Assembly (NCBI RefSeq): GCF_900116415.1
Contig: NZ_FPAP01000009.1
Location: 1 to 64,000, forward strand
DNA: 64,000 nucleotides
Direction of reading: 5' to 3'
DNA from: Chryseobacterium formosense
GTDB taxonomy: Bacteria; Bacteroidota; Bacteroidia; Flavobacteriales; Weeksellaceae
How positions within the stretch are numbered: position 1 is the stretch's first letter; each line of letters starts with the position of its first letter. A model generated the notes under the pieces. It saw nothing but the letters and a program-made list of their open reading frames with translations, did no database searches and had not been told where the DNA came from. Made by a program: the position numbers and the translations under genes. Positions 51,561 through 60,943 of the stretch are shown one piece after another.

Positions 51561-51685
51561 AAACATTAAGGCATTAAGAATAGAAGAATTATTAAGAATT
51601 CGCAAGCGAATTTTAAGATGGTATACTTAAAAATATCTTTAGATATTTCTTAATAAATCTTTACAGCTTATTTTTCTTGATGTTT
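51561..51685. repeat. palindromic element, copy B, between pyrG and yidC
   Basis: Ends AAACATTAAG (51561-51570) and CTTGATGTTT (51676-51685) are inverted copies with one mismatch. Inside are AATTCGC-AA-GCGAATT (51597-51612) and AAATATCT-TT-AGATATTT (51631-51648). It aligns with copy A between groES and groEL. The rest of the 446-bp gap 51318-51763 is AT-rich, with a TATTTTTG at 51502-51509 that could start a yidC transcript. Confidence 0.65.
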
Positions 51686-51763
51686 CGGATAATTTCAGGC
51701 TTTTAGTTTAAAATTATTTGAAATGTTTTAAAATAAATATTTAAAAATTTTAATAAAAATAAA

Positions 51764-53587
51764 ATGCAACAGAACAACGGACTCGATAAAAGTCAGATTA
51801 TCAGTTTTGCGGTTTTATGTTTGGTTCTTTTCGGATTCATGTTTTATTTCCAAAGAAATAGCGCTGAAGAAGAAAAAGTAAAAGCTGAACAACAGAAAAC
51901 AGAACAGGCGAAGAAAGCAGTAACGCCTACTCCGGCAGCCAATATCAACCCCAATGTAACTCCGAATTCGATTCAGGTTTCCAATTTGGCAAACAACGAA
52001 CTGAAGCTTGAGTTCTCAAGTTTGGGAGGGCAGGTTTCAAAAGTAGAGCTTTTAAAATATAAAGCTTACGACCACAAAACCGATAAGGCAGATCTTCCGC
52101 TTAATTTAATTACTAAAAACAATTCGAGCTACGGTTTTCAGTTTAAAGATAAAACAGGAAAAATAGTTAATACCAAAAATTTGGTGTTCTCTCCGGTGGT
52201 TAACGGAAATGTTGCAACGCTCACTGCAAATTATAACGGAGCAACGATTCAGTTTATTTATACTTTAAATAATAACCCGAAAGCTGAGCTTAAAGATCAG
52301 TATACTTTAGATTTTAAAGTAAGAACTCAAGGTTTATCTAATGTAACTTCTGATAATAAGGCAGATTTTATCTGGGATTATCAGGTGAGAAATCTGGAAA
52401 AGGGTAGAGCTCAGGAACAGTCGCATTCAGAATTTTCTTATGCTTTTAATAATTATAAGGATTATGATTATGATGGAAGAACGACAATGGAGGAAGATAA
52501 AGAAACGCTTAACTGGATCGGTGTAAAACAGCAATTTTTCTCTTCTGTAATTGAATCTAAGGCAGGTTTCACGCAAAGTAAAGGAAATCAGGAGGCCATT
52601 GAAGAAGGTGAATATCTGAAAAAATTAAACTTCGAAGGTTTTGTTGCCATGAACGGAGGAGAGTTTAATCAGGATTTCACGTGGTACTTTATGCCATTAG
52701 ATTTACCATTATTAAAATCTTACGATAAAAACTTTGACGAAATTCTTCCGTTAGGTTGGTCTTTCATCGGAGCAATGAACCGTTATTTCTTCATGTGGTT
52801 ATACAGTATTATCGCAGGATGGGGAATATCTGCAGGATGGGTAATTTTCTTAATGACGATTATTGTGAAATTAATCTTGTCACCAATTATGTATAAACAG
52901 CATAAATTGAGTGCCATGATGAAAGTAATTCGTCCTGAAATTGATGAAGCGAATGCTAAATTCAAGGATGCAGATCCTATGAAAAAGCAGCAGGCAACTA
53001 TGGAAATCTACAGAAAAGCAGGTGTCAATCAGATGGCGGGATGTCTTCCGGCGCTGGTACAGATTCCTATTTTCTATGCATTATTCAGATTCTTTCCGAA
53101 TTTTATCGACTTGAGAGGGCAAGGTTTCTGGTTTGCTAAAGATTTGACCGCTTATGATGATTTGATTAAATTACCATTTAAAATTCCTTTCTTAGGAGAC
53201 CATTTAAGTGTTTTTGCATTAGCTTGTACAGTTGTAATCTTGATTTATACGGTAATGACTTCAGGAAATATGCAGCAGCCACAACAGGAAGGTATGCCAA
53301 ATATGAAAGTGATCATGTATATTTTCCCGATCACCTTCTTATTCTTCCTGAATACTTCTGCATCAGGTTTATCTTGGTATTATTTTGTATCGAATGCGAT
53401 TAATATTTTGATTATTCTTGTCATTAAATATGTGATTCTGGATGAGAAGAAAATTCACGCACAGATTCAGGCGAATAAAGAAAAGCCAAAAGCTGAAGGG
53501 AAGTTCCAGAAACGAATGAGAGAAATGATGGAGAAAGCTCAGGAGCAACAAAAAACACAAGAGCAGCAGAGAAATAAAAAGAAATAA
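51764..53587 (+). CDS. yidC: membrane protein insertase YidC
   Basis: Inserts and folds inner-membrane proteins alone or with SecYEG. 607 aa, the long Gram-negative type: N-terminal membrane helix (about 13-30), a large periplasmic beta domain (about 60-330), then the five-helix Oxa1 core (about 345-560: FFMWLYSIIAGWGISAGWVIFLMTIIVKLIL ... MAGCLPALVQIPIFYALF) and a basic, Gln-rich C-terminal tail (about 570-607) for ribosome contact. The hydrophilic-groove Arg fits VRPEIDEAN-KFKD region (VIRPEIDEANAKF). Followed by a strong terminator. Confidence 0.95.
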   Translation: MQQNNGLDKSQIISFAVLCLVLFGFMFYFQRNSAEEEKVKAEQQKTEQAKKAVTPTPAANINPNVTPNSIQVSNLANNELKLEFSSLGGQVSKVELLKYKAYDHKTDKADLPLNLITKNNSSYGFQFKDKTGKIVNTKNLVFSPVVNGNVATLTANYNGATIQFIYTLNNNPKAELKDQYTLDFKVRTQGLSNVTSDNKADFIWDYQVRNLEKGRAQEQSHSEFSYAFNNYKDYDYDGRTTMEEDKETLNWIGVKQQFFSSVIESKAGFTQSKGNQEAIEEGEYLKKLNFEGFVAMNGGEFNQDFTWYFMPLDLPLLKSYDKNFDEILPLGWSFIGAMNRYFFMWLYSIIAGWGISAGWVIFLMTIIVKLILSPIMYKQHKLSAMMKVIRPEIDEANAKFKDADPMKKQQATMEIYRKAGVNQMAGCLPALVQIPIFYALFRFFPNFIDLRGQGFWFAKDLTAYDDLIKLPFKIPFLGDHLSVFALACTVVILIYTVMTSGNMQQPQQEGMPNMKVIMYIFPITFLFFLNTSASGLSWYYFVSNAINILIILVIKYVILDEKKIHAQIQANKEKPKAEGKFQKRMREMMEKAQEQQKTQEQQRNKKK

Positions 53588-53611
53588 ATATTCATTGTAA
53601 TATATAAATAG

Positions 53612-53645
53612 AAAGAGAAGCTAATGTAGCTTCTCTTTTTTTTTG
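53612..53645 (+). terminator. terminator of yidC
   Basis: AAAGAGAAGCTA (53612-53623) pairs perfectly with TAGCTTCTCTTT (53627-53638) around ATG, followed by eight or more Ts. Confidence 0.9.
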
Positions 53646-53832
53646 CCATTTTGATGAGAGCAGGCAGAATTTCATTTTATTAATTTTTAAATAAAGAATA
53701 TAAAATCTATTTGTAAATTTCAGATAACCAATTTTTTACTTAAATTATTTATACAAGTAAGCTGTTATTTAGAATCGTTTTAAATTTAAATATGAACTAT
53801 TCTTAACATGATAATTTATTTTTGATATTTTT

Positions 53833-54417
53833 TTAATCATACTTAAGCCTGAAAGAAAGTCTGTGATATTTTGTTATACCATGCTTTATCAGAGCTTCCT
53901 GATGTTTTTTTGTAGCATAACCAAAGTTAGTATTCCATCCATATTCGGGATGTTCTTCGTGCAGTTCTATCATGAGCTTGTCACGATAATTTTTTGCTAA
54001 AATGGAAGCAGCCGCAATTGATAAAAGTTTTGAATCACCTTTAATAATACATTGGTGCGGAATAAAATTGTATGGATGAAATTTATTGCCATCTACCAAA
54101 ATAAGTTCAGGTCTTATGATTAATTGATCTAAAGCTCTGTGCATTGCATGAATGCTGGCGTTTAGTATATTATGTTCATCAATAAACGCAGGAGGAAGTT
54201 CTGCAATGGCGAAACATTTTACATTTTCTTTGATATAAAGATCAAGATCCATCCTGGTTTTAAAGTTCAGTTTTTTGGAATCATTTACGAGATTTTGCTC
54301 AAATTTTTCGTCTAAAATTACAGCTGCTGCCACAACAGGTCCGCTCAAACAACCTCTTCCCACCTCATCACATCCCGCTTCGATGTAATTTTCTGACCAT
54401 TTTTTTAGTAAATCCAT
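53833..54417 (-). CDS. rnhB: ribonuclease HII
   Basis: Cuts RNA in RNA-DNA hybrids and at single ribonucleotides in DNA. 194 aa. The acidic active-site residues are in CDEVGRGCLSGPVVAAAVIL (about residues 16-35: D17, E18) and in LILVDGNKFHPY (D about 107), with the further Asp around SILAKNYRDKLM. Ends FRLKYD. Convergent with yidC across a 245-bp AT-rich gap without other features. Confidence 0.94.
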   Translation of the reverse strand: MDLLKKWSENYIEAGCDEVGRGCLSGPVVAAAVILDEKFEQNLVNDSKKLNFKTRMDLDLYIKENVKCFAIAELPPAFIDEHNILNASIHAMHRALDQLIIRPELILVDGNKFHPYNFIPHQCIIKGDSKLLSIAAASILAKNYRDKLMIELHEEHPEYGWNTNFGYATKKHQEALIKHGITKYHRLSFRLKYD

Positions 54418-54551
54418 AAATTTTAACAGTTTGTCTTTTCAAAAATGAGGTAAAAGTCCAAATGTTATGTTAAAAATAATAATTTTTTTAAATTTTAACA
54501 GTTTCATAAAAGAACTTTTTACAACTTTGTTCATACAAAATTAATATTAAT

Positions 54552-57500
54552 ATGAAGAAATTAACAGCAGGTGTGCTAATTTTAGTACTGTCCTCCTCAT
54601 TTGTGGTTGCCAATGCGCAAGAAACAAAGCCAGGAGATACTTTAAAAACACAGGAAATAGAGGGTGTGGTCGTTACTGCACTCGGAATTAAAAGAGAGAA
54701 AAAATCCTTAGGCTACTCTTCACAGCAATTAAACGCTGGTCAAGTAAATTCATCTCCTACAAACAATTTTTTGAATAATCTATCTGGTAAAGTCGCCGGG
54801 TTAGATGTTAAAATGAATTCCAATTTTGGAGGATCTACAAATATTGTAATGAGAGGTATTAAATCCATAACTGGTAATAATCAAGCGTTAATTGTTGTAG
54901 ATGGTATACCTATAAGTAATGCTAATCTTAATACGAACGACGCTAAAAATGGGCGCGACGGATTTGACTTCGGAAACGCGGCATCGGATATTGATCCTAA
55001 CAATATTGAATCTGTAAACGTTCTTAAAGGCGCAGCAGCAACAGCTCTTTATGGTAGTTTGGCTGCGAATGGAGCTATCATGATAACCACAAAAAAAGGA
55101 AAGAAAAATTCAGGATTAGGTATTTCATATAGTTCTACCGTTTCTGTAGGAACTTTTGACAAGTCTACATTTGCAGAATATCAAAAAGACTACGGCCAGG
55201 GATATGGAGGAGAAGATAGCTCATATATGGGAGATATTAATGGTGATGGAATTGATGATGGATTAATTGCTTCTACCGGAGATGATGCTTCATACGGAAA
55301 TGCTTTTAATCCTAGTATTTTAGTATATAATTGGGATGCTTTTATTGAAGGCCATCCAAATTATCAAAAGGCAACACCATGGGTAGCTGCAAAAAATGAT
55401 CCCACTAAATTTTTTAAAAAAGCATACTCTATCATTAATAGTATCGCATTGAATGGAGGAACTGATAGATCAACATATAATTTCGGATACACAAATAATT
55501 ATGAAACAGGTATTCTTCCAAACAGTTCTTTGAACAAAAATACCATAACCGGAAATTATTCATATGACCTTTCGAGTAAACTAAAGGCTAATGCTTTTAT
55601 GACCTTTACTAATCAGAGTACCGTTGGTAGAAATAATGTAGGATATGGTGATAACATCATCGGTGGTTTTAGACAATGGTGGGCAACAAATGTTGATGTT
55701 TTAGATTTAAGAGAGCAATATTTCAGAACGAAAAAAAATGCTACCTGGAATATGATAAGCCCTACAGATGGAAATTTAGCACCAAACTTTTGGGACAATC
55801 CTTACTGGAGCAGATATGAAAACTATGAATCTGACACCAGAAGAAGATTTTTAACAGGTGGATCTCTTAGCTATGAAATTACTAAAAATTTGAATTTGTT
55901 AGCAAGAGTGGGTATTGATTACTCGAGAGACAAGCAGGAAATAAGAAAAGCTGTAGGAAGTCACGCTGAAGAATTTGGGCTTTCACAAACAAATCAATCT
56001 TCCGGATACGAAATTTTCACACGAGATTTTATGCAACAGAATTACGATTTTATTGCTACATATGACTTGAAAGTTGGTGAAAAAGTTACTGGAAAACTGA
56101 CGGGAGGTTATAATTTCATTAAAAGAGATATTGAAGCTTTCAATGCATCTACTACCGGTGGGCTTTTAAAGCCAGGATTCTATGCTTTACAAAACTCTAA
56201 AACCTTTATTGCACCAATCGAAACAGATATAGAATATAAAAAATCAGGTGTTTACGGACAAGCATCGTTCGATTATGACAGAACACTATTTTTAGAAGGG
56301 TCTTACCGTTATGATAAATCTACGGCGTTGCCTTCATCAAATGGAGGCTATGGTTATTGGGCTTTAGGAACTAGCTTTATTTTCTCGGAATTGATCAAAC
56401 AACCTTGGCTTAATTTAGGTAAGTTCAGATTGAATTATGCCGAAGTTGGTAATGACCCTGAACCTGGGCGATTTGGATGGCTAAATAATAGAGGGGCTAT
56501 AACTGATGCTGCATTGTTTGATCTTTCAAATACTTATTTGGATTTTTCACAACTTAGACCAGAAATTACAAAATCTTGGGAAGCTGGTATTGAATTGCAA
56601 ATGTTTAAAAATAGATTAGGCTTAGATGTTTCAGTTTATAAAACCAATAGTACGGATCAAATTTTTTCTGTTCCAACTACTGCGGCATCACAATATTTAT
56701 TTAAAATGATTAATGCGGGAGATTTGGAAAACAAAGGTATTGAGGTCGCTTTAAGTGGTACTCCTATCAAAACAGAAAATTTTTCTTGGAATGTTAATGT
56801 AAACTGGTCTAGAAACAGAAATAAGCTTATTTATCTGGATGAGGGAAGAACCAATCTTCAATTGGCGAATTTCCAACATACTTCTTTAAATGCAACAGTA
56901 GGAGAAGCTTATGGAACTATACGTGGAACAGATTTCGTTTATGATGCTAACGGAAATAAGGTTGTAGGTGAAGATGGGTATTATTTATTGAAAAATGATC
57001 AGGTTTTGGGTAATATTCAGGCAGATTGGTTAGGTGGAATTTCAAATACATTTAAATATAAAAACTTTTCCGTAGGCTTTTTAATTGATATACGAAAAGG
57101 TGGTGATGTTTTTTCATTAGACCAGATGTACGGACAAGAGACAGGCTTATATCCTAATACGGTTGGTTTAAATGATTTAGGCAATCCTATTCGTAACACC
57201 TTAGATCAAGGTGGTGGAACGATATTACCGGGAGTTAAGGAAGATGGAACTCCAAATGATATTAGAATTGATGGTAGTTATTCTACAGGTATTTTTGGTT
57301 CGATTAATCCTGAAAAAGCTTTTGTATATGATGGCTCATATGTCAAGCTAAGAGAAGCTTCCATTACTTACACACTTCCAAATAGAATTTTTGAAGGTAC
57401 AGTGATAAGATCTGCCTCTTTTAGTCTTTTAGGAAATAATCTTTGGATTATTCATAAAAACCTTCCGATGGCTGATCCAGAAGCAGGATCTTCAGGAGGT

Positions 57501-57575
57501 AATGTGCAGGGTTATCAGTCGGGGGTAATGCCTACAGTTAGAACCATATCGTTTAATGTAAAAGTTAATTTTTAG
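54552..57575 (+). CDS. SusC/RagA family TonB-dependent outer-membrane receptor
   Basis: 1007 aa. Signal peptide about 1-22 (ends ANAQ). The TonB-box region is near DTLKTQEIEGVVVTALGIKRE; the plug domain (about 45-190: SGKVAGLDVKMNSNFGGSTNIVMRG, ALIVVDGIPISN, VNVLKGAAATALYGSLAANGAIMITTKKG) and a 22-strand-type barrel to residue 1007 follow. It lacks the N-terminal carboxypeptidase-like domain that many SusC proteins carry. An Asp-rich GDINGDGIDDG loop near 230 resembles a calcium-binding site. It should import a ligand captured by the SusD-like partner 4 bp downstream. The ligand is unknown: no glycoside hydrolase or protease gene is linked. Confidence 0.95.
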   Translation: MKKLTAGVLILVLSSSFVVANAQETKPGDTLKTQEIEGVVVTALGIKREKKSLGYSSQQLNAGQVNSSPTNNFLNNLSGKVAGLDVKMNSNFGGSTNIVMRGIKSITGNNQALIVVDGIPISNANLNTNDAKNGRDGFDFGNAASDIDPNNIESVNVLKGAAATALYGSLAANGAIMITTKKGKKNSGLGISYSSTVSVGTFDKSTFAEYQKDYGQGYGGEDSSYMGDINGDGIDDGLIASTGDDASYGNAFNPSILVYNWDAFIEGHPNYQKATPWVAAKNDPTKFFKKAYSIINSIALNGGTDRSTYNFGYTNNYETGILPNSSLNKNTITGNYSYDLSSKLKANAFMTFTNQSTVGRNNVGYGDNIIGGFRQWWATNVDVLDLREQYFRTKKNATWNMISPTDGNLAPNFWDNPYWSRYENYESDTRRRFLTGGSLSYEITKNLNLLARVGIDYSRDKQEIRKAVGSHAEEFGLSQTNQSSGYEIFTRDFMQQNYDFIATYDLKVGEKVTGKLTGGYNFIKRDIEAFNASTTGGLLKPGFYALQNSKTFIAPIETDIEYKKSGVYGQASFDYDRTLFLEGSYRYDKSTALPSSNGGYGYWALGTSFIFSELIKQPWLNLGKFRLNYAEVGNDPEPGRFGWLNNRGAITDAALFDLSNTYLDFSQLRPEITKSWEAGIELQMFKNRLGLDVSVYKTNSTDQIFSVPTTAASQYLFKMINAGDLENKGIEVALSGTPIKTENFSWNVNVNWSRNRNKLIYLDEGRTNLQLANFQHTSLNATVGEAYGTIRGTDFVYDANGNKVVGEDGYYLLKNDQVLGNIQADWLGGISNTFKYKNFSVGFLIDIRKGGDVFSLDQMYGQETGLYPNTVGLNDLGNPIRNTLDQGGGTILPGVKEDGTPNDIRIDGSYSTGIFGSINPEKAFVYDGSYVKLREASITYTLPNRIFEGTVIRSASFSLLGNNLWIIHKNLPMADPEAGSSGGNVQGYQSGVMPTVRTISFNVKVNF

Positions 57576-57579
57576 AATT

Positions 57580-59061
57580 ATGAAAAAGTTTTTTTTATCA
57601 ATATTTGCAGTCTCAGCTTTAGTCACTTCTTGTGCTAGTGAAGATGATATTTATAATGATGATTCTCTTAAAGCTTATGAAGCTTCTGGAGAGTATTTCT
57701 TTGCCAATGCACAAAAAGAATTAGTAGATCAGCTTACTACGCCAAGTGTAAATTTAAATGTATTTCGCTATTTTTCACAATATTGGGCGGCAACTACGTA
57801 TCGTGCAGAATCTAGATACGATTTGACTACAAGAAATATTCCCGATAATCATTGGGATAATCTTTATGCGGAAGCTCTTGGGAATTTTAAGAAGGCAAAA
57901 GAGAATATTTTGTCAGAAAGTAAACCAGCTTTAATGTCTGAAATTGAATGGAATAAAATTCAGCAAAACAGAGTTGCTATTATTGAAGTTTTAATGGTAT
58001 ATACGTATCAGGTTTTAGTAGATAGCTTTGGAGATGTTCCTTATTCTCAATCATTAGATATTGTAAATACACCATTACCAAAATATGATGATGATGCAGC
58101 AATTTATCCGCAGCTTATTACAAGATTAAACGCAGCAATTGCTCAAATGGACACAGGTTACGGATCAATAACTCCAAATCAGGATTTGGTGTATGCTGGA
58201 GATGTTTCTAAATGGAAATTATTTGCAAATTCATTGAAAGTAAAAATTGCAATTAATATGGCTGACGTTAATAATAGTCTTGCAAAATCAAGTATAGAAC
58301 AAGCATATGCAGCGGGAGTGATTGAAAGTAATACAAATAATGCATTGCTTACGTACAATACTTTTGCTCCAAATTACAATCTTATCCATGAAGAGTTGGT
58401 ACAAAGTAACAGAAATGACTTTGTTCCTGCATCTGTTTTTGTAGATAAGCTTAATTCATTGAGTGATCCTAGAAGACCAATATACTTTACACCTCTGAAT
58501 GGTACTACCAATACTTTTGTAGGAGGAAATTATGGTTATCAGAATTTATTACCATATAATGATTCTTACTCTCATATTGGTGATAAAATAAAAGAGCCAA
58601 ACTTACCAGGAGTACTTATTGATGCTGCAGAAATCAATTTTATATTAGCAGAGGCAGCTGAAAGAGGATATTCTGTAGGCTCTGCTGCAACACATTACGA
58701 AAGCGCTGTTAAAGCTTCACTTACTTTTTGGGGGATTAATAACACTGATGCTACTGCTTACTATAATCAGTCCAGTGTTAATTACGGCACAGCAACTGGA
58801 ACTTGGAAGGAAAAAATCGGAAATCAAGCGTGGATTGCTATGTATAATAGAGGTTTTGAATCTTGGACATTTTTTAGACGTTTAGATTTTCCGGGTATTG
58901 TTGCACCTGCAAGTGCATATCCTATTGCGGAAGGAGAAATTCCTGTAAGATTAACGTATCCATCTACAGAACCTAATATTAATGGAGCAAATTATCAATC
59001 CGCTTCTTCAGCAATCGGAGGCGATAAGCTTACCACAAAAGTCTTTTGGGACATCAATTAA
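57580..59061 (+). CDS. SusD/RagB family nutrient-binding lipoprotein
   Basis: 493 aa. Lipoprotein signal with lipidated Cys at about 18 (LVTSCAS). The rest is a SusD-like helical repeat protein (TPR-like) with blocks such as FRYFSQYWAATTYRAESRYDL, VLVDSFGDVPYSQSL, IYPQLITRLNAAIAQMD and AAEINFILAEAAERGY. It sits on the outer face of the outer membrane and closes over the SusC barrel. It begins 4 bp after susC in the same operon. FYF-type 'ANAQKELVDQLTTPSVN' start suggests the SusD-like_2 branch. Ends GGDKLTTKVFWDIN. Confidence 0.93.
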   Translation: MKKFFLSIFAVSALVTSCASEDDIYNDDSLKAYEASGEYFFANAQKELVDQLTTPSVNLNVFRYFSQYWAATTYRAESRYDLTTRNIPDNHWDNLYAEALGNFKKAKENILSESKPALMSEIEWNKIQQNRVAIIEVLMVYTYQVLVDSFGDVPYSQSLDIVNTPLPKYDDDAAIYPQLITRLNAAIAQMDTGYGSITPNQDLVYAGDVSKWKLFANSLKVKIAINMADVNNSLAKSSIEQAYAAGVIESNTNNALLTYNTFAPNYNLIHEELVQSNRNDFVPASVFVDKLNSLSDPRRPIYFTPLNGTTNTFVGGNYGYQNLLPYNDSYSHIGDKIKEPNLPGVLIDAAEINFILAEAAERGYSVGSAATHYESAVKASLTFWGINNTDATAYYNQSSVNYGTATGTWKEKIGNQAWIAMYNRGFESWTFFRRLDFPGIVAPASAYPIAEGEIPVRLTYPSTEPNINGANYQSASSAIGGDKLTTKVFWDIN

Positions 59062-59088
59062 TGCACAACTTCTTTTAACATTCATATT

Positions 59089-59113
59089 AAACCGCCTTAG
59101 TGCGGTTTTTTTA
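59089..59113 (+). terminator. terminator of the SusCD operon
   Basis: AAACCGC (59089-59095) pairs with GCGGTTT (59102-59108), followed by a T-run. It overlaps the upstream part of the argS promoter region. Confidence 0.8.
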
Positions 59114-59127
59114 TTTCCGTATATTTG
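59097..59127 (+). promoter_or_regulatory. promoter of argS
   Basis: TATATTTG (59120-59127) with TTA (59097-59099) 20 bp upstream. It lies 17 nt before the ATG at 59145 and inside the terminator of the preceding operon, which rules out the longer GTG start at 59100. Confidence 0.65.
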
Positions 59128-59144
59128 CAGTTCAAAGAAGAATA

Positions 59145-60905
59145 ATGAATATTAAAGATATCATAGAACAAAAACTGGCGGATGTTATTCTTAATGTCTA
59201 TCAGCTAAAAGATATAAACCTTGAAATTCAGGAGAATAAAACTGAGTTTGAAGGTGATTTTACCATTGTGACCTTTCCTTTGGTAAAACAATTGAAAAAA
59301 AATCCTGAAAGTATTGGCGTAGAGCTGGGGGAAGCTTTGACCGAGCAAACCGAATTACTCGAAAGTTTCAATGTAGTAAAAGGTTTTTTAAATGTAAAAG
59401 TTAAAAATCAATTTTTTGTTGATCAGTTTAAAACGGTTACCGATCAGTTTTCAACAATTGAAAAGAAAAATGCAACCGTAATGGTGGAATATTCTTCCCC
59501 AAATACGAATAAACCACTTCACTTAGGTCACATCAGAAATAATCTACTAGGTTTTTCTGTGGCTCAGATTCTTGAAGAAGCAGGATATGATGTCGTGAAA
59601 GCTCAGATTATTAATGACAGAGGAATTCACATTTGCAAGTCGATGTTGGCTTGGGAGAAATTTGGTAAAGGCGAAACTCCGGAAACGAATCAAATCAAGG
59701 GTGATAAGTTTGTAGGAAATTATTATGTAAAATTCGATCAGGAATACAAAAAAGAGATTGCTGCTTTAATGGAGCAGGGAATTTCTGAAGATCAGGCTAA
59801 AAAAGATGCGCCTTCAATGAAAGAGGCTCAGCAAATGCTTTTGGATTGGGAAAACGGAGACGAAAAAGTAAGAAATCTCTGGGCTGAAATGAATTCTTGG
59901 GTGTATGATGGTTTCAATCAAACCTATAACAGATTGGGAGTGAATTTCGATCAGGTTCAATATGAGAGCAATACCTATATTTTAGGGAAAGACCTTATTC
60001 AGGAAGGTTTGGATAAAGGCGTTTTGTATCAGAAAGAAGATGGCTCGGTGTGGTGTGATTTAACGGAGGAAGGTTTAGACCAAAAATTATTACTTCGTTC
60101 GGATGGAACTTCGGTATATATGACCCAGGATTTGGGAACGGCGGTAGAGCGTTTTAAAGAAAATAATATTCAGAAGTTAATCTACACAGTAGGAAACGAA
60201 CAGGATTATCACTTTCAGGTTTTATTTAAAATTTTAGGAAAGCTTGGATATTCTTGGGCGGATCAGTTGTATCACCTATCTTATGGAATGGTTGAGCTTC
60301 CAAACGGAAAAATGAAATCCCGTGAAGGTACGGTTGTAGATGCGGATGATCTGATGCAGGAAATGCACAATATTGCAAAAGAAAAATCGGAAGAATTAGG
60401 AAAATTAGAAAACCTAACTGAAGAAGAAAAAAACGCAAACTACGAAAATGTAGGAATGGGAGCGCTGAAATACTTCATGCTGAAAGTTGATCCTAAGAAA
60501 AAAATGCTTTTCAATCCTGAAGAAAGTATCGATTTTAATGGAAATACGGGGCCATTTATTTTATATACCTATGCTCGTATTCAATCGTTGTTGATGAAAG
60601 CCAATTATCTTAATAAAGAAATTGCTGATGTAGAATTAAACCAGTATGAGAAAGAGTTGATCATGCATCTGGCAAATTACAAGGCTGTTGTTGAAAAAGC
60701 TGCAGAATTATTAAGTCCGGCATTGGTTGCAAATTATCTTTACGATTTAGTGAAATCGTATAATTCATTCTATCAAAGCAATATTATTTTAAAACTTGAG
60801 GATGAAAATTTGAAACAGTTCCGTTTGAATTTATCAAATCTCACAGCAAGAACAATACAAAAATCGTTAAGTTTACTGGGAATAGGGACAGTAAACAGAA
60901 TGTAA
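59145..60905 (+). CDS. argS: arginine--tRNA ligase
   Basis: Charges tRNA-Arg with arginine in the cytosol. 586 aa from ATG 59145. N-terminal additional domain (about 1-110), the class I HIGH signature as KPLHLGHIRNNLL (about residues 123-135, HLGH at 126-129), the KMSKS equivalent as GKMKSREGTV (about 385), and the anticodon-binding helical domain with the final ArgRS motif LLGIGTVNRM. The GTG start at 59100 would add 15 residues of T-rich leader. Convergent with a YihY gene over a shared perfect terminator. Confidence 0.97.
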   Translation: MNIKDIIEQKLADVILNVYQLKDINLEIQENKTEFEGDFTIVTFPLVKQLKKNPESIGVELGEALTEQTELLESFNVVKGFLNVKVKNQFFVDQFKTVTDQFSTIEKKNATVMVEYSSPNTNKPLHLGHIRNNLLGFSVAQILEEAGYDVVKAQIINDRGIHICKSMLAWEKFGKGETPETNQIKGDKFVGNYYVKFDQEYKKEIAALMEQGISEDQAKKDAPSMKEAQQMLLDWENGDEKVRNLWAEMNSWVYDGFNQTYNRLGVNFDQVQYESNTYILGKDLIQEGLDKGVLYQKEDGSVWCDLTEEGLDQKLLLRSDGTSVYMTQDLGTAVERFKENNIQKLIYTVGNEQDYHFQVLFKILGKLGYSWADQLYHLSYGMVELPNGKMKSREGTVVDADDLMQEMHNIAKEKSEELGKLENLTEEEKNANYENVGMGALKYFMLKVDPKKKMLFNPEESIDFNGNTGPFILYTYARIQSLLMKANYLNKEIADVELNQYEKELIMHLANYKAVVEKAAELLSPALVANYLYDLVKSYNSFYQSNIILKLEDENLKQFRLNLSNLTARTIQKSLSLLGIGTVNRM

Positions 60906-60943
60906 AATAAAATCCTCCTGATAATTCGGGAGGATTTTATTTT
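60904..60943. terminator. bidirectional terminator between argS and the YihY gene
   Basis: A perfect 15-bp stem AAAATAAAATCCTCC (60904-60918) / GGAGGATTTTATTTT (60929-60943) overlaps both stop codons. A- and T-runs flank it on either side. Confidence 0.9.

Noticed and set aside
53641-53832. Small gene between yidC and rnhB
   Set aside because: Only AT-rich sequence with frequent stops in all frames and no promoter or conserved words.
59100-59144. GTG start for argS
   Set aside because: Lies within the SusCD terminator T-run and upstream of the TATATTTG promoter; ATG 59145 matches the usual ArgRS start.
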